DNA from: Fallopia convolvulus
Taxonomy: Eukaryota > Streptophyta > Magnoliopsida > Caryophyllales > Polygonaceae
Length of the DNA: 64,000 bases
NCBI GenBank assembly: GCA_964016875.1
Contig: OZ024729.1
Coordinates: 27,610,494-27,674,493, forward strand
Direction of reading: 5' to 3'
Numbering within the stretch: the stretch's first letter is position 1; the number at the start of each line of letters is the position of its first letter. Both the position numbers and the translations under genes were made by a program. Shown here piece after piece: positions 24,001-35,719 of this stretch. Under the pieces are notes generated by a model. It searched no databases and had not been told where the DNA came from. It saw only the letters and a list, made by a program, of their open reading frames with translations.

Positions 24001-25022
24001 ACAATAGATGGCAAAAGCTTCTCGCTTGGTAAGGTTAGTGGTATGGGCTTTGAGCCCGGTGGCATAAGCGGACGCTCAAAGTGAGCATTCAACTCTGCCA
24101 CCACTTCCTGCAGGTTAGTCTTTAAATCCAAATCTGAAGTATCATTCATAATAGCGTTTTCCAAGGTGGATCTCAAAACTTCAGATTCATGCATATTGAA
24201 AAATTCTTGAGCCAGTGGCTCTACCACATCAACTAAGCACAGCGAGGAATCTTCGGGAGGGTATTTCATTGCATGATAAATATTATACTCTACCCTTTCC
24301 CCGTCGAATTCTATAGTCAGAGAACCACTACAGACATCAATCTTAGTCTTAGCTGTTTTCAGAAAAGGTCTACCTAGCAAAATAGGTGCAGCATGCTTAT
24401 CATGGTCCATATCTAAGACATAGAAGTCAGCAGGAAATATCAGATTATCGACCATTACAAGCACATCTTCAACTATTCCTCTAGGGTAAGGATTTGACCT
24501 ATCAGCTAACTGTATAACCACACCAGTTTCTTGCAAAGGACCCAGTTCAAGCATTTTATACACAGAGTAAGGTAAAACATTAATTGAAGCACCTAGATCT
24601 AGCATGGCTTTATCAATTTTTGTATCACCAATAATGCAGGGAATAGTGAACATGCCAGGGTCACCACATTTCTGAGGCATACGCCTTTGAAACACAGATG
24701 ACACATGCTCACTTACAGAGATTTTCTGTTTCCCTTTTAGCTTTTGAGTTCTTTTTATGGTGCACAATTCTTTCAAAAACTTAGCATATCTAGGAATGCT
24801 TTTAATCAGTTTAAGTAAAGGAATGTTTACCTCACACTTGTTGAACGTCTCGAACAATTCCTTGTCATTCTCCAGCTTTCGGGTCTCTTTTAGTGCCTCT
24901 GGGAAGGGTGAAACAGGTGCATAAGACTTCAGAGGGGTTGCAGAGGAATCCTCGATAGCGACCCAATTTCTCGGATTATCCCGAAATTGCGCGGGCGCAC
25001 TTTCCGATGTCATCCCGCGCAA
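21072..25022 (-). pseudogene. Athila B pol: protease, RT, RNase H, integrase, with point stops
   Basis: Read on the minus strand from 25022. Protease MLDLGASINVLPYS near 24590 (DLGA active site). RT with WRVCIDYRKLN, MPFGLCNAPATF and FMDDFTVHGDDF. RNase H with DASDYAVGAVLG and YTDHATLCYLL. H2C2 zinc region (CHNYACGGH...CKSCDRC) near 22060-22190. Integrase core with Asp in GIDFMGPF, Asp in VSDKGSHF and Glu in SNREIKSIMEK. Lesions: TGA at 23343-23345 (the next residues suggest Arg CGA), TAG at 22263-22265 (probably Trp TGG), a frameshift at an A-run near 21990, and a stop at 21155. Otherwise well preserved, so inactivation looks recent. Confidence 0.85.
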
Positions 25023-25155
25023 TCCTGACTAAGATGTGATTGCGCGGCTTGGCAATTGCGCGGCCGCGCTTTCTGTCTTCGCTTCCCCGCGCAATCTCGA
25101 CTGAGATGGTGTTGCACGGGGTGGCAATTGCTCGGCCGCGCATTTAGCGGGTAGG
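24986..25155. promoter_or_regulatory. Dyad motif cluster in the B gag-protease linker
   Basis: Left arms ATTGCGCGG at 24986, 25039 and 25055; right arms CCGCGCAAT at 25015 and 25087; degenerate copies near 25105-25150. A central GCGCGGCCGCGC is near 25057-25068. Spacing is less regular than in the LTR. Confidence 0.5.
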
Positions 25156-26711
25156 CCGAGCAATTCGTCTCCGAAAGAATTACTTGGAATTTCCTCTGTC
25201 AGCTCAAATTTTTCCTCGGTTCCGCCCTTAGCTTCTTTTGTCACTCCCCTTCTGATTGGTACGTGCCCGTCCCTGGGCTCTACTTGAAGCTCTCGCCCAC
25301 TCCTCAAAGTAATAACATTGACATTCTGTTTTGGATTGAGCTCGGTGTGAGATGGCAACTTGCTTGAATCTCTAGCTTCCAGTTTGCCTACAGCATTGGC
25401 AATTTGACTGACTTGAGTCTCTAGATTGTGGATGCTAGACTTTGTCTCTTGTTGAAATTGGCTCATTGAGCCTTGCATTGTAGTCACAGTCTGTGCAAGA
25501 GTCCGAATCATATCCTCAGTAGACATAGCATTCTGATTGGGCCCTTGAGGACGGGGTTGAACAGGTGGCTTGTATGGGGCTTGGCCACCCTGCTGATTGA
25601 ACTGTTGATTGTTTGAATTTCCATACCTCAGATTAGGATGATCCCTCCAACCTGGATTGCAGGTGTTGGAGAAGGGGTCATACCTCGGCCTAGGTGGTCC
25701 ATATCCTCCCACTGCATTCACCTCAACATTCGGATCTTGAAGCGTAGGGCAAGTATCAGTGGGATGCATGTTATCAAAACAAATCTCACCGGCTTTCCCC
25801 TATTGTCTTCCACCTTGTTGCAAAAGCTGCTTCATCATCGTTTTCAACTCAGTGACTTCATCTTGGATTCTTGAGTTAGCCACCATAGCATTTGCAGCTT
25901 TCGAGCTAGTCTCTTTTCTGAACTGTCTTGTGCCCTCAGATAGTTGTGTGAATAGTTCAAACGCAGCCGCAGGAGTTTTGTTGAGAATGTTACCTTGGCA
26001 AGCTGCATTAACCATTCTTCTCTCATCATCCAGGAGGCCATTAAATAAGTATAAAATAAGATCTTGATCAGTGTAGCCATGAAAAGGACAGTTGGCTATC
26101 AGCCTCCTGAATCTCTCATAGTATGTATACAAGGTCTCATTAGCTTCTTGCTCAACATTGCTAATCATCTTCTTCAGTTCATTGAGCCTTGTAGCAGGGA
26201 AGTACTTCTCTAGAAAAGCTTCCTTCATCTTAGCCCATGTATTAATACTTCCCGGAGCCAAGTAATAAAACCAGTCTTTAGCCTGATCCTTGAGAGAGAA
26301 AGGAAAGGCTCTCAACGCAATCTGGTCGTGAGTGACATCAGCAGGCTTCATGCTTGAGCACACAGCATGAAATTCAGCAAGATGTTTGTTGGGATCTTCA
26401 CCGCTAAGCCCATGGAATGAAGGCAGAAGATGAATCAACCCAGATTTCAGCTCGAACTTGACTCCTTCACCAAGAGCAGGAAATTGCACCGCCAACGGTT
26501 GTTGTGCCAGATTCGGAGCAGTCAACTGTCTCAATGTTTGGTCACCCATCTCGACAGATTCAACAGATTCAGATTCAGAGTAATATTCTTCAAGAAAGAA
26601 CGGTAAGGCCTGAAAGTGATTTCGGATTTCCTTCCTTAGCTTGAAGAGTGTCCTGTCAATATCTGGATCAAACAAAAAGGGAGATGAGTTAGTAGCACGG
26701 GTATGAACCAT
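25029..26711 (-). pseudogene. Athila B gag
   Basis: Starts MVHTRATNSSPFLFDPDID at 26711. It has the Athila leader motif MGDQTLRQLTAPNL and a retrotrans_gag core (AFPFSLKDQAKDWFYYLAPGS), then a stop at 25800-25802 followed at once by GKAGEICFDNMHPTD and a Pro/Gln-rich nucleocapsid-like region (PFSNTCNPGWRDHPN). It ends at a stop at 25029, from which pol continues in the same direction. Apart from the two stops the frame is intact. Confidence 0.8.
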
Positions 26712-26766
26712 ATAACAGGTTCACACCCAAAACAGCACAAAAGTAATAAACACAAATAGCGACGAG

Positions 26767-26784
26767 TCCCCGGCAACGGCGCCA
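26767..26784 (-). promoter_or_regulatory. Athila B primer binding site (tRNA-Asp type)
   Basis: Minus strand TGGCGCCGTTGCCGGGGA, starting four bases after the LTR; the typical Athila primer site. Confidence 0.85.
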
Positions 26785-26788
26785 AATT

Positions 26789-28189
26789 TGATGAGCACTT
26801 TTACGTCGCTATAAAAGCACTATCAATGAAATACCTAACTCCCTAACCTGAGTAAAGTGGAAGCATGGGTCGCACCCATAGAGACTCGTGTAAATGTGTT
26901 ATTGCTTAAGTGCCAAGTAACTAGTATGGGGAGTTTTCAGAATGATTATCTAAACTAATATGCAAGAATAAAACTAACTATGAATGCAAAAGATGATTTT
27001 GAATATATGAGAGACAAACGTGTTCAACTAGTTAAATCCATTATGATATTGATTCGTTGATCATTGATTCTCTTGATTCTCTTCTCACTTGAATAATCTA
27101 TTGTGGATAATGACCCTACTAAGGATTAAGACCCAAACTTCAGATTTAGTTGATAGAACTACCAGTCTAACAACCCTAATTATAAAACAACCTAGAAGAC
27201 CTTCTAGATTCAATTAAATAACAGCATGACGATTCAAGTTATCAATAGAAACAAACAACTCAGAGCAACCAGACACCCAAGTGACTTGTGAATTTATTCC
27301 CTTCTTCAACCAACTAGTCCAACCGGTACTAAATTGATCAAAGTATACTCTTGATCTAATTAACTCCGACCGGTAATTAATCAGATTCAGTTATAACTAG
27401 AAATTCAATTAGGTGATCAATCTAACAAAACCCTAGTTTAGATTCAATTAAGCACAAGGAATAATTTCTATTCAAGTTTGTTGAGAATCAATCAAACCTC
27501 ACAACTACATACAAATCACGACTTCAATAACTAGCCAAACACAAGAGAAATTAGCAATGCATAATTGAATTAAAATCAAACTTACAAAGGTTCAAAGATT
27601 CTTCCTAGTGAGAAAACCCTAGCCTCCAAAAGTATGATCAAAAAATTATGAAAATTAAACTAACATAAAGTATTTATATGCCTCCTAAAAATATCCCTCA
27701 TAAGATATATCAGACCACATACTCGGATGACATACAAGCCCACAAACCCAATTGTCAAAGCCCAAAACCAAAGCTTGGCCCAAAACACGCGTCCGTGTAA
27801 AACCCAGATTGCGCGGCTTCGGTACCACATTGTGCAGCCGCGCAATTTTGCTACCCCGCGCTTTCATCAGTCAGTTGGGATTGCGCGGGCTAACTACGCG
27901 GCTTGCACCCCGAGCTTTGGCTAAGCTTCTTGTCTTGGTTTTTGTTGGTTTAGGTCTTCTCCATCTATGCTCCTAGCACTCCTTAGCTCCCTTGGCTCGT
28001 CCACCACCACGATGGTCAATCTGTAATCGCCCCGCTGTTGCTCCTGAACCTAAAAACCTGTAAAACCGAGCAAACCAGCGCATAATACCCGATAACACAA
28101 AAACCTAAAAACTACATAAAAACTATCCTAAAACTAACTAAAACATATATAAAACATGCAACTAAGCTACTCCTATATGTAAGCTATCA
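26789..28189 (-). repeat. Athila B 5-prime LTR
   Basis: 1401 bp, colinear with 15647-17040; includes the dyad pair at 27808 and 27829. Confidence 0.9.
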
Positions 28190-28194
28190 GCATC
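28190..28194. repeat. Target site duplication of element B, right copy
   Basis: GCATC, matching 15642-15646. Confidence 0.9.
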
Positions 28195-29130
28195 AATAGG
28201 GTGAAGTGTGTCAGCACAAATTTCACATGCCTTCAGTTGGTGAGGGGTTCCTTGCAGCATGAACCTCTTCATCATATCTTTCAACTCCGCTACCTCAGAT
28301 CTTAAAGCAGAAGATGAGGAGTCCACAACATTGACTCCTTTAGCGCTAGTTCTTTTGTTGAATTGCCTTGAGTTCTCAAATAGCTCAGAAAAGAGCTCAA
28401 GGGCATCCGCTGGTGTCTTGTTCATCAGGCTTGCACCACAAGTTGCATTCACCATTTTGTGCTCATCGTCCAATAATCCACCAAAGAAGTAAAGCACCAG
28501 GTTTTGATCAAAGTACCCATGATATAGACAACTAGCATACAGTCTTTTGAAACGCTCATGATAATCATACAGGCTCTCTCCAACCTGTTGTTCAATATTG
28601 CTCAGGCTCTTCTTCAGACTATTCTGTTTGGTGGCGGAAAAGTACTTCTCCAAGAATGTTGCTTTCATCTTAGTCCATGTATTCATGGAGCCTGGAGAAA
28701 GATAGTAGAGCCAATCATTGACTGAATCTTTCAGAGAGAAAGAAAATGCCCTCAGCTTGATCTGGTCTTCAATTACATCAGCAGGCTTCATACATTAGCA
28801 GACCTGATCAAATTCAGCAAGATGCTTGTTGGGATCTTCTCCACCCTGCCCATGGAATTGGGGCAAAAGATGGATCAACCTAGACTTCAACTATAATTTG
28901 ACACCATCATTCACCGCAGGGAACTCAACAGCCAAGGGCTGCTGTTGAAGGTTTGGGGCAGTCAGCTGCCTCAAAGTCTGATCTCCCATGGTCTCAGGTT
29001 CAGCAGAATTCAAGTTGAATGGCAATTCACGGAGTAAATTCTGAGCTTCACGTCTCAACCTGGAAAGAGTCCTTTCAATCTCTGAATCAAAAGGCAAAAT
29101 AGAAGAATCAGTAGCACGGGTGTGGACCAT
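28195..29130 (-). pseudogene. Athila A gag, N-terminal part
   Basis: Starts MVHTRATDSSILPFDSEIE at 29130 with the same MGDQTLRQLTAPNL leader as element B. Stops lie near 28891 and 28795. The retrotrans_gag core (AFSFSLKDSVNDWLYYLSPGS) and CEICADTLHP zinc-knuckle start are present. The frame is cut at 28194 by element B and resumes at 15641. Close homology to B gag shows the two are related families. Confidence 0.8.
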
Positions 29131-29186
29131 AAACTAGGGTCCACACTAGAGTTGGTAACAATAAAAACTTAGAATAAAACAAAGTG

Positions 29187-29204
29187 CCCCCGACAACGGC
29201 GCCA
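29187..29204 (-). promoter_or_regulatory. Athila A primer binding site (tRNA-Asp type)
   Basis: Minus strand TGGCGCCGTTGTCGGGGG, two changes from the version in element B. Confidence 0.8.
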
Positions 29205-29209
29205 AAATT

Positions 29210-30122
29210 TGACTGGCTGAAAGTCGTTGTGTCAAATCAAAATATAAATCCCTAGTTACACAACTATTACAGCTGGTAAGTCGGGGTCGAACCCAAGAGA
29301 CACTTGTAATTCAGAGTAATATTGTTATCAACGTAACAATAATAAAGGGGGGGGATTTTTGATTATTAATCTAACACTAAGGAATTTAAAACAAGTGAAC
29401 AAAGAAAAGATTGAGTTTTTATCAGTTTAGGGAAAGCAATCCTATTCAAGCATCCACAATCATCATCAAGTTATTGATCATTGATTCAAACAAGTTATTT
29501 CCTTTGGTTATTCCTATCCTAATCAGATATAATAAACAAGCCAACAGGTCATGTAAATACTTAATATCAAAACAAACATGAAATGATCATGAATAATAAT
29601 GATATTAGCAATGAGAACAAGGATATGCAGGATACAAGCAAATTGAGTTCCAACGAGTTAAAATATAAGCATGCAGGATACAAGCAAATTTAGTTCTCCA
29701 TAAGAGAGAAAATACAAAAGTCTGGAATATTGGAAAGTAGGTCTAAAAGAGGTGTTGAGATCTCTCAAAGGCTGAAAAGAAGGTTTTTAATATTCTCCAA
29801 CAAAACACACTGAATAATAAAATAAAAAGGAAACAAAAATATTAAGTAAAAAGATAGATAATTCATCGTCTCGGAAGTTCGCTGACATGGATTTCCGCAA
29901 GCGCGGAATGGGTCTCCGCGAGTGCGGAACTGCATAAATCTTGAACGCGAGTTGGTGGATTCTGCGTGCGCGAACAGAGGTTCCACGAACGCAGAATTGT
30001 GTTTCTTCAAATCACTAGACTTGTCTTCCGCTCTTGTCTCCAACTCTTCTTTTTTTTTTGCCTAAATCTTCAATCTTCAGTCTTCTTACTAATTTGACAT
30101 TTAAAGCTCTAAAAAGGCCTAA
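29210..30122 (-). repeat. Athila A 5-prime LTR, truncated and fused to element C
   Basis: Colinear with 6489-7899 up to about 30121, where it switches to the interior of the LTR of C. It lacks the MITE and the internal stretch at 7160-7400. Dyad pairs are conserved at 29895/29916 and 29962/29983, both 21 bp apart. Confidence 0.8.
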
Positions 30123-30713
30123 GTAACCCTAAAAAAACCTTATATTGTGGTAGGAATGTTCTTATAAGGAAACTAAATTCTATCTTAAAAAGGCCCATAA
30201 ATAAAAAATTTACTAAAACCCAACTTAAGGCGCAAGCTTTATTTCCGCTAGGCATGGAGGCGCTCGGTACCGACCTAGAGTGGGTCGTCACCGACCTCAC
30301 CAGCACTTGGTTTCTTCATTTCTTTGCACGAAACTTGCTCCAAACCTTGGTTCTTCTTCCATGTTCCTTCTTTAATCGTTCTTGGTCTTCTAAGACTTCC
30401 TTTAGCTCCTTCTAAGGCATCTTCATCTTGCAAACTTCATCTTGAAACTCATCAAATCTCCAAAGACATCAACTCTCGCCCTTCTATCAACACCACCACA
30501 AGACAACTCTAACGCCACCTCCTAGAAAGCTTGAAAAACCGGGATATCTCCTACTCAACGCTTCAAATACCTACAAAAACAACAAACAAGCACAAACGAC
30601 TCCAACTCTCTAGAGAGGGTCGGAATTATATGCAAAACAACACAATAGACCTAGAAAAGACTCAACCTAGCTAGAAAACTACCCACAAGAACGAACTAAA
30701 AAGTACGACATCA
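30123..30713 (-). repeat. Athila C 3-prime LTR, truncated
   Basis: Matches 41096-41687 nearly base for base (one difference in an A-run length); ends CATCA next to the PPT. A dyad pair starts at 30262 and 30283. Confidence 0.85.
30262..30296. promoter_or_regulatory. Paired dyad sites GGTCG-N4-CGACC in truncated C LTR
   Basis: Sites at 30262 (GCTCG-GTAC-CGACC, one arm mismatch) and 30283 (exact arms, spacer TCAC), 21 bp apart. Confidence 0.65.
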
Positions 30714-30730
30714 AAACACCCCATACTTAG
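30714..30730 (-). promoter_or_regulatory. Athila C polypurine tract
   Basis: Minus strand AGTATGGGGTGTTT directly before the LTR start TGATGTCG. Confidence 0.7.
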
Positions 30731-32192
30731 ACTTACTTGTCCTCAAGCAATCACTTAACATGGATCAATACCATATAACAAAGCTCAAGAATCACCCTTA
30801 AGGGAAAAGAAGCACATGTAGAATAATGAGCAAACAACTTCCACATCATAGCACACATGAACAATTCTAAGCAATCACAATCCAACCTCACCAAGGAATG
30901 TGTCTCACTCAACTCTCAAAGTGTTTAGGGTATATCAATAATCACTCGACTCAAATTCCAAACACAAAACCTCATAGTCAATGGAACTTATATCAAAAAC
31001 TCTCCACCGAAGAAATCAAAACAAGTCAAATCATCAAATGGACTTAGGGGGCTCAATAAAAACTTCAAAGAAGTTTTCATTCAGCCGGGTTGTAATGGGG
31101 CTTGGTAATTCAAAGGGCATGGAAATATTTTGGCCTTGTGGTGCTAAACTAATCTGGGAACCAAGACTCCTAGACTGCACAACACACTTATCTTCTTACA
31201 ATCACCAAACACTTCAAACTTTTCAATGCACTTCCCTTTTCACCTATCATTATTGTCTTTCCTCTTTTCTTACTTAGAAGGCTTTGGACTCTTGCACTTA
31301 TTATATGATTAACCCCGTTTTTTTTCACGGGGGTGAGTACCGACCTTCTTTGGGTCGGTAACGAGCTGCATTGTGCACTTCGAGCCCAAAACACTTCACT
31401 CTTTAATTTTCCAAAGACAATACTCCTCTTCTACCTTTCACAATCACTTTGTTTTCACCCAATCAACCCATAACAACCTTCAATAATCCATTCTAAGTCC
31501 TAATTCTCGGATCAAAGGGCCAAGCTTATCATGGCTAGGGAATTTTTGTGGAGCTAGAAATAGGCTTTAAGCTCAAAACAAGGGCTACAAACAGAGGGAT
31601 CATGTATAGGTAGGAAATGGAATATAATAGGCTTAAAAAATAAGTTCAAAATCATTTCATTTAATCAAGTAATGAGCATATCTCCATTGGTTTCAAGTTT
31701 AAAATAATCATGCCATTGACAAGTGGTAAATTGTATTTGGAAGAGTAAATCACACATGAAAGAGAAAGGAATAAGATAAACATTCCTTTATAGGCCAAAA
31801 ATATCTCACTTAGGTTCAATTTGTTGGATTGCTTTCACTTAGAAATATGCATGCTCAATATCCGTTATAAGCTCAAAATTCAAAAAGCAAGATCATAATT
31901 TAGGCAATTCTTAAAGCATGCTATAGGATTTATATGATGATGCAAGCAAATTCCATCCTAGGACATCTAAGAAAAGGGCATTTATCCATCTAAAATCAAA
32001 AAGAAAAGACTCAAGCAAATCTAGACATAAACACATCTAAACACAAATACAAGAGACAACACAAGACTCAAACAAGTAATTTCCCGAAACCACCCCATAC
32101 TTAAACATCAATGTCCCCATTGATTAAGAAAGTAAAGAGAAGGGAAAGAGAAACTAACTTGGACACCTTGAAGCGTTGGAAAAGGAGGAGAA
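30731..32192 (-). other. Athila C 3-prime untranslated region
   Basis: Non-coding, about 1.5 kb. It contains one dyad pair at 31332 and 31353 (spacers GTAC and GTAA, 21 bp apart) with arm mismatches. No gene supported. Confidence 0.6.
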
Positions 32193-33624
32193 TCACTCTT
32201 GAGGAGGGTGAGGAGGTGATGGCGCGTGAAAGAGTTGTTGCGCCAACCAGTTGTTGTATTCCACTTGAGCATTCCACCGCTCGACATCTTTCTTGTGATC
32301 TTCATAATACTCAATACGGAAATCATTAAGCTCATTTTTGTGATTAACAAACTGGTTGTGGTGGTGGTTAAGCGCCCCATAAAGATGGTGTTGGTGAAGC
32401 ATAAGGGCGTCCATCTTAGCTGAGAGAAGGGAGATATCGGGGTTGCCACCCAAATTCAACCCGGTATGATATGTGCCTTGTCCTTGAAAATGAGAGCCGC
32501 TAGACCCATCAAAGCCATAGGGGTGTGAATAATAGGGGACCATGTCAGTTTGAGGTCCCATCGTGAAGTCCATAGGGTCGGCCCCGTGCTATTGATGGTA
32601 GGTACCGCCCTCTATTGGGTCGTTACCGACCCCTTGTGGGTCGTCCCCGACCCCCCCCGGACTGGCCTTGTGGTAGTTCCCACTCAAAGACATGCTCTCT
32701 CGGTGGCGGGTTGGGCTCGGCTCTCCGGTATCGGCTGGGCTGACGTCGAATCGACTCATCCTCTCGAACATTGGGCTCCAAAGGGTAGGGTGTAGGATCC
32801 CATACATCATACCAATTTGGCTGGTAAAAGAGCTCAAGATTTTCCTTTGTGAGCAACACGTCATGTGTCGTGTTGTCATCGATTTTGAACTTGTTGATGA
32901 AGCCGAAAGTGGTTTGGTGGACAACCTTAGCATTGGTGTAGTTCTTCACATCCATAAAAATGACCCTCTTGGAAGAATAGGCGGAAAGTTTGATATTCAA
33001 CGACTTAGCAAGGATAACAACAAGCCAACCAAAGTAAGTTCTATTGTGGTGGTGTTGGTTACGGTGGCTAACGATGGCGGATGCGTACTCAAACCCCAAA
33101 TTCATTTGCTTGGGTGTCTCAAAAAGCATGTTGGCTAAACATGCAAGCTCTTGGTTGTGGGGGCGCGAGAGCTCGTACCTTGGCCAAATTGTTGAACCAA
33201 GGATACGCAAGATGACCCGGAAGACGGAGCTAACAATGTATCGTTCGGGGAGGGCGTTGGTGGGGAATTCTTCTCTCCCGGTGATGTAATGCCATAAATC
33301 CTTGGTAGGGAAGTCCTTTGTTGAGTACACCCCGGATGGTGCACGGAAACCAAGGAGCTTGTTGAACTTTTTGATGTCCATCTCATGGCGCCGGTTGCCA
33401 AGCTGAAATCTGACCATGGACTTGTTGAAATCGGAGTCATTCACATATAAGCTAAAATCAGACATAAACTCGCATGTGAGAGCCACATAATGCTCCTCAA
33501 TAGGATGTAGAATGAGGTGTTGAGCCCCGATCCAAGAGAAAGCTTCAAGCACTTCGGCATGGAAACCAATCATAATGGCGCCGGCTCTTTGATACGCACG
33601 CACAGTTACATCTCCTTTCCACAT
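32193..33624 (-). pseudogene. Athila C 3-prime ORF (env position)
   Basis: Reads MWKGDVTVRAYQRAG from 33624 to a stop at 32623 (333 codons). A second frame, offset by an indel, continues from 32573 to 32193 (PYYSHPYGFDGSSGSH...). The core (NKLLGFRAPSGVYSTKDF, LWHYITGREEFP) resembles the Athila ORF-1-like proteins of A and B in position and weakly in sequence. The tail has Arg/Gly-rich repeats whose DNA is the triplet of dyad sites at 32597-32652. No membrane segments seen. Function unknown. Confidence 0.6.
32597..32652. promoter_or_regulatory. Triplet of dyad sites in the C 3-prime ORF
   Basis: Sites at 32597 (GGTAG-GTAC-CGCCC, degenerate), 32618 (exact arms, TTAC) and 32639 (exact arms, TCCC), each step 21 bp. 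Confidence 0.7.
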
Positions 33625-34199
33625 CTCAACAAATCGGTCTTTTTGTTCAAAATTTCAGATTTGTGGGAAGGGGCCGAATTTTTTTGGTCTTTGGTGATGT
33701 ATTTTGATAGATTAAGTAGCACATGGATTGATTTTGGTAGGTTTGAGAGGGGTTGTGATGGATTTGTGAAGCTTTGAGAGCAAGGGAGTCAATGGAAGTT
33801 TTGACAGGGTGAAGTGGGTCAGCGGCGTGGGGAAAGGAAGGGGAGGAGTAGGGTTAAAAAGGGTTAAAAGTTCAGGGACTTACCTGCAGTATTCGGAATT
33901 TCTGAAATTTTACCATTTTTGCTTAGAAGGGTCGGTACCGACCGGATTTGGGTCGGTGACGACCTCCCCTGACTTTGTTCCCTTGCATTGTCGTGCGTTC
34001 CAACCCCTTTTGTTCTCTTTTCGACACCTCGGGTCCCTACAAAACCTTATTGTAGATGAAAGACAAGAATCCTAGCTACTCTAAACTAATAAAAACAAAT
34101 TAAACTAAACTATCAAGAAATTCAAAAATAAAAACTAAGCGGGTTGCCTCCCGTAAGCGCTTTATTTAACGTCTTTAGCTAGACGAGAAGTACCTCAAC
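33625..34199 (-). other. Athila C spacer before the 3-prime ORF, with dyad pair
   Basis: Non-coding spacer. An exact pair sits at 33930-33943 (GGTCG-GTAC-CGACC, a perfect 14-bp palindrome) and 33951-33964 (spacer GTGA), 21 bp apart. Confidence 0.7.
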
Positions 34200-35590
34200 T
34201 TAGTCAGAAGACGTGAGAGCCCATGTGGCTCGGATTTCCTCATCGGGTTCTGCCCTTGCATAGTACTTCTTCAATCGATGCCCATTGACCTTAAGAATCC
34301 CTCTATTCTCGTCTATGAGGTCGATCGCCCCATGTGGGTAAATGTGGTGAACCACGAATGGTCCACTCCATCGAGTTCGTAGTTTTCCGGGGAAAAGTCG
34401 AAGTCTAGAGTTGAAAAGGAGTACTTGATCACCGTTGTTGAAGGTCTTCGGAACAAGCTTCTTATCATTCCACTTCTTGGTTCTCTCTTTGTAAATCTTG
34501 GCATTCTCATACGCCTTTAGCCTTAACTCCTCCAATTCTTGCAAGTCCATGAATCGCTTTGCTCCGGCCGCGTCGAGGTCCATATTGAGCTCCTTGAGGG
34601 CCCATAAAGCTTTGTGTTCAAGATCGACGGGCAGGTGACATGACTTGCCATACACAAGATTGTAAGGAGTAGTGCGGAGTGGCGTCTTGAAGGCGGTGCG
34701 GTACGCCCATAATGCATCATCAAGCTTGGATGCCCAATCCTTCCTTGAGCGGGAAACCGTCTTCTCCAAGATGCTTTTAATTTGCTGGTTAGAGATCTCA
34801 ACTTGACAACTTGTTTGGGGATGGTAAGGAGTTGCCACCTTGTGAGATGCCCCATACTTGGTCAAAAGTGCCCCGAAGCTCCGCTCAATGAAGTGAGAAC
34901 CACCATCACTAATAAGGGCTCGGGGAACACCAAAGTGAGGAAAGATGTTGGTCTTCATGAAGTTGGCCACCACTCGTGCATCATTGGTTCTTGTGGCAAT
35001 GGCCTCAACCCACTTAGAAACTTAATCGACTGCCACAAGGATGTACTTGTAGGGGCCCAAAGAGGGGAAGGGTCCCATGAAGTCAATACCCCACACGTCG
35101 AAGAGCTCAACCTCTAGGATTCCTGTGAGTGGATTCTCATTCCTCCATGTAATATTTCCCGCGCATTGGCACTCATCACACGTCGTTACATATGCTTGAA
35201 CGTCCTTGAAAAGAGTGGGCCAATAGAATCCACTTTAAAGGATCTTCGCGGTGGTTTTGAATCCCTTAGCATGCCCGCCGGTTGGAAGAGTATGACAATG
35301 TCGGATGACTCCTTCTATCTCATCGTCCGGCACACAACTCCTAAAGATATGATCGCTCCCTTGCTTGAATAGGTAGGGATCGTCCCAATAGTATTGCTTG
35401 GCGTCGTGGAGGAACTTATTTTTAGCTTGGGAAGTCAATCCATCGGGGATAATGCCTCCTACAACATAGTTAGCAAAATCCGCAAACCAAGGGGTTCTCA
35501 CCCCTCTAATAGCATGTATAGAATGGGAAGAGAGAATGGGAGGAGAATAAGGAAGAATACAATTAAGTACACGAGAAGAGGGAGAAAAGT

Positions 35591-35719
35591 GACCTGAATC
35601 GACCCCGGATAGGGTCGGAGTCATGTTGTCTTGCTCGGAGTCGACCGGATCTTGCACCTGGGGGGTCGTCACCGACCCAAGTCGGGTCGTCACCGACCTC
35701 TGGTTGGTCGTGATCGGCC
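35591..35719. promoter_or_regulatory. Dyad sites in the C RNase H-integrase linker
   Basis: Exact sites at 35664 and 35685 (spacers TCAC), a one-mismatch site at 35706, all 21 bp apart. More degenerate sites near 35591, 35613 and 35633. Confidence 0.7.

Larger units (their letters stand above)
15647..28189 (-). mobile_element. Athila element B (Ty3/gypsy), structurally complete
   Basis: 12.5-kb minus-strand element with near-identical LTRs (15647-17040 and 26789-28189), a perfect 5-bp target duplication, tRNA-Asp primer site, gag, pol, 3-prime ORF and PPT. It is the youngest-looking Athila here: the LTRs differ at few positions plus a 7-bp indel. Coding regions carry point stops, so it is not autonomous as it stands. 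It sits inside the gag of element A. Confidence 0.9.
6489..30122 (-). mobile_element. Athila element A (Ty3/gypsy), interrupted by element B
   Basis: Minus-strand Athila-type element inserted in the RT of copia-1. Order read on the minus strand: truncated 5-prime LTR (29210-30122), tRNA-Asp primer site, gag (29130 down to 28195, then 15641 down to about 15197 after element B), protease, RT, RNase H, integrase, spacer, 3-prime ORF, PPT, 3-prime LTR (6489-7899). All coding parts carry stops. The right LTR is cut and fused to element C, so no right target duplication survives; the left flank is AGTGG. Confidence 0.8.
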
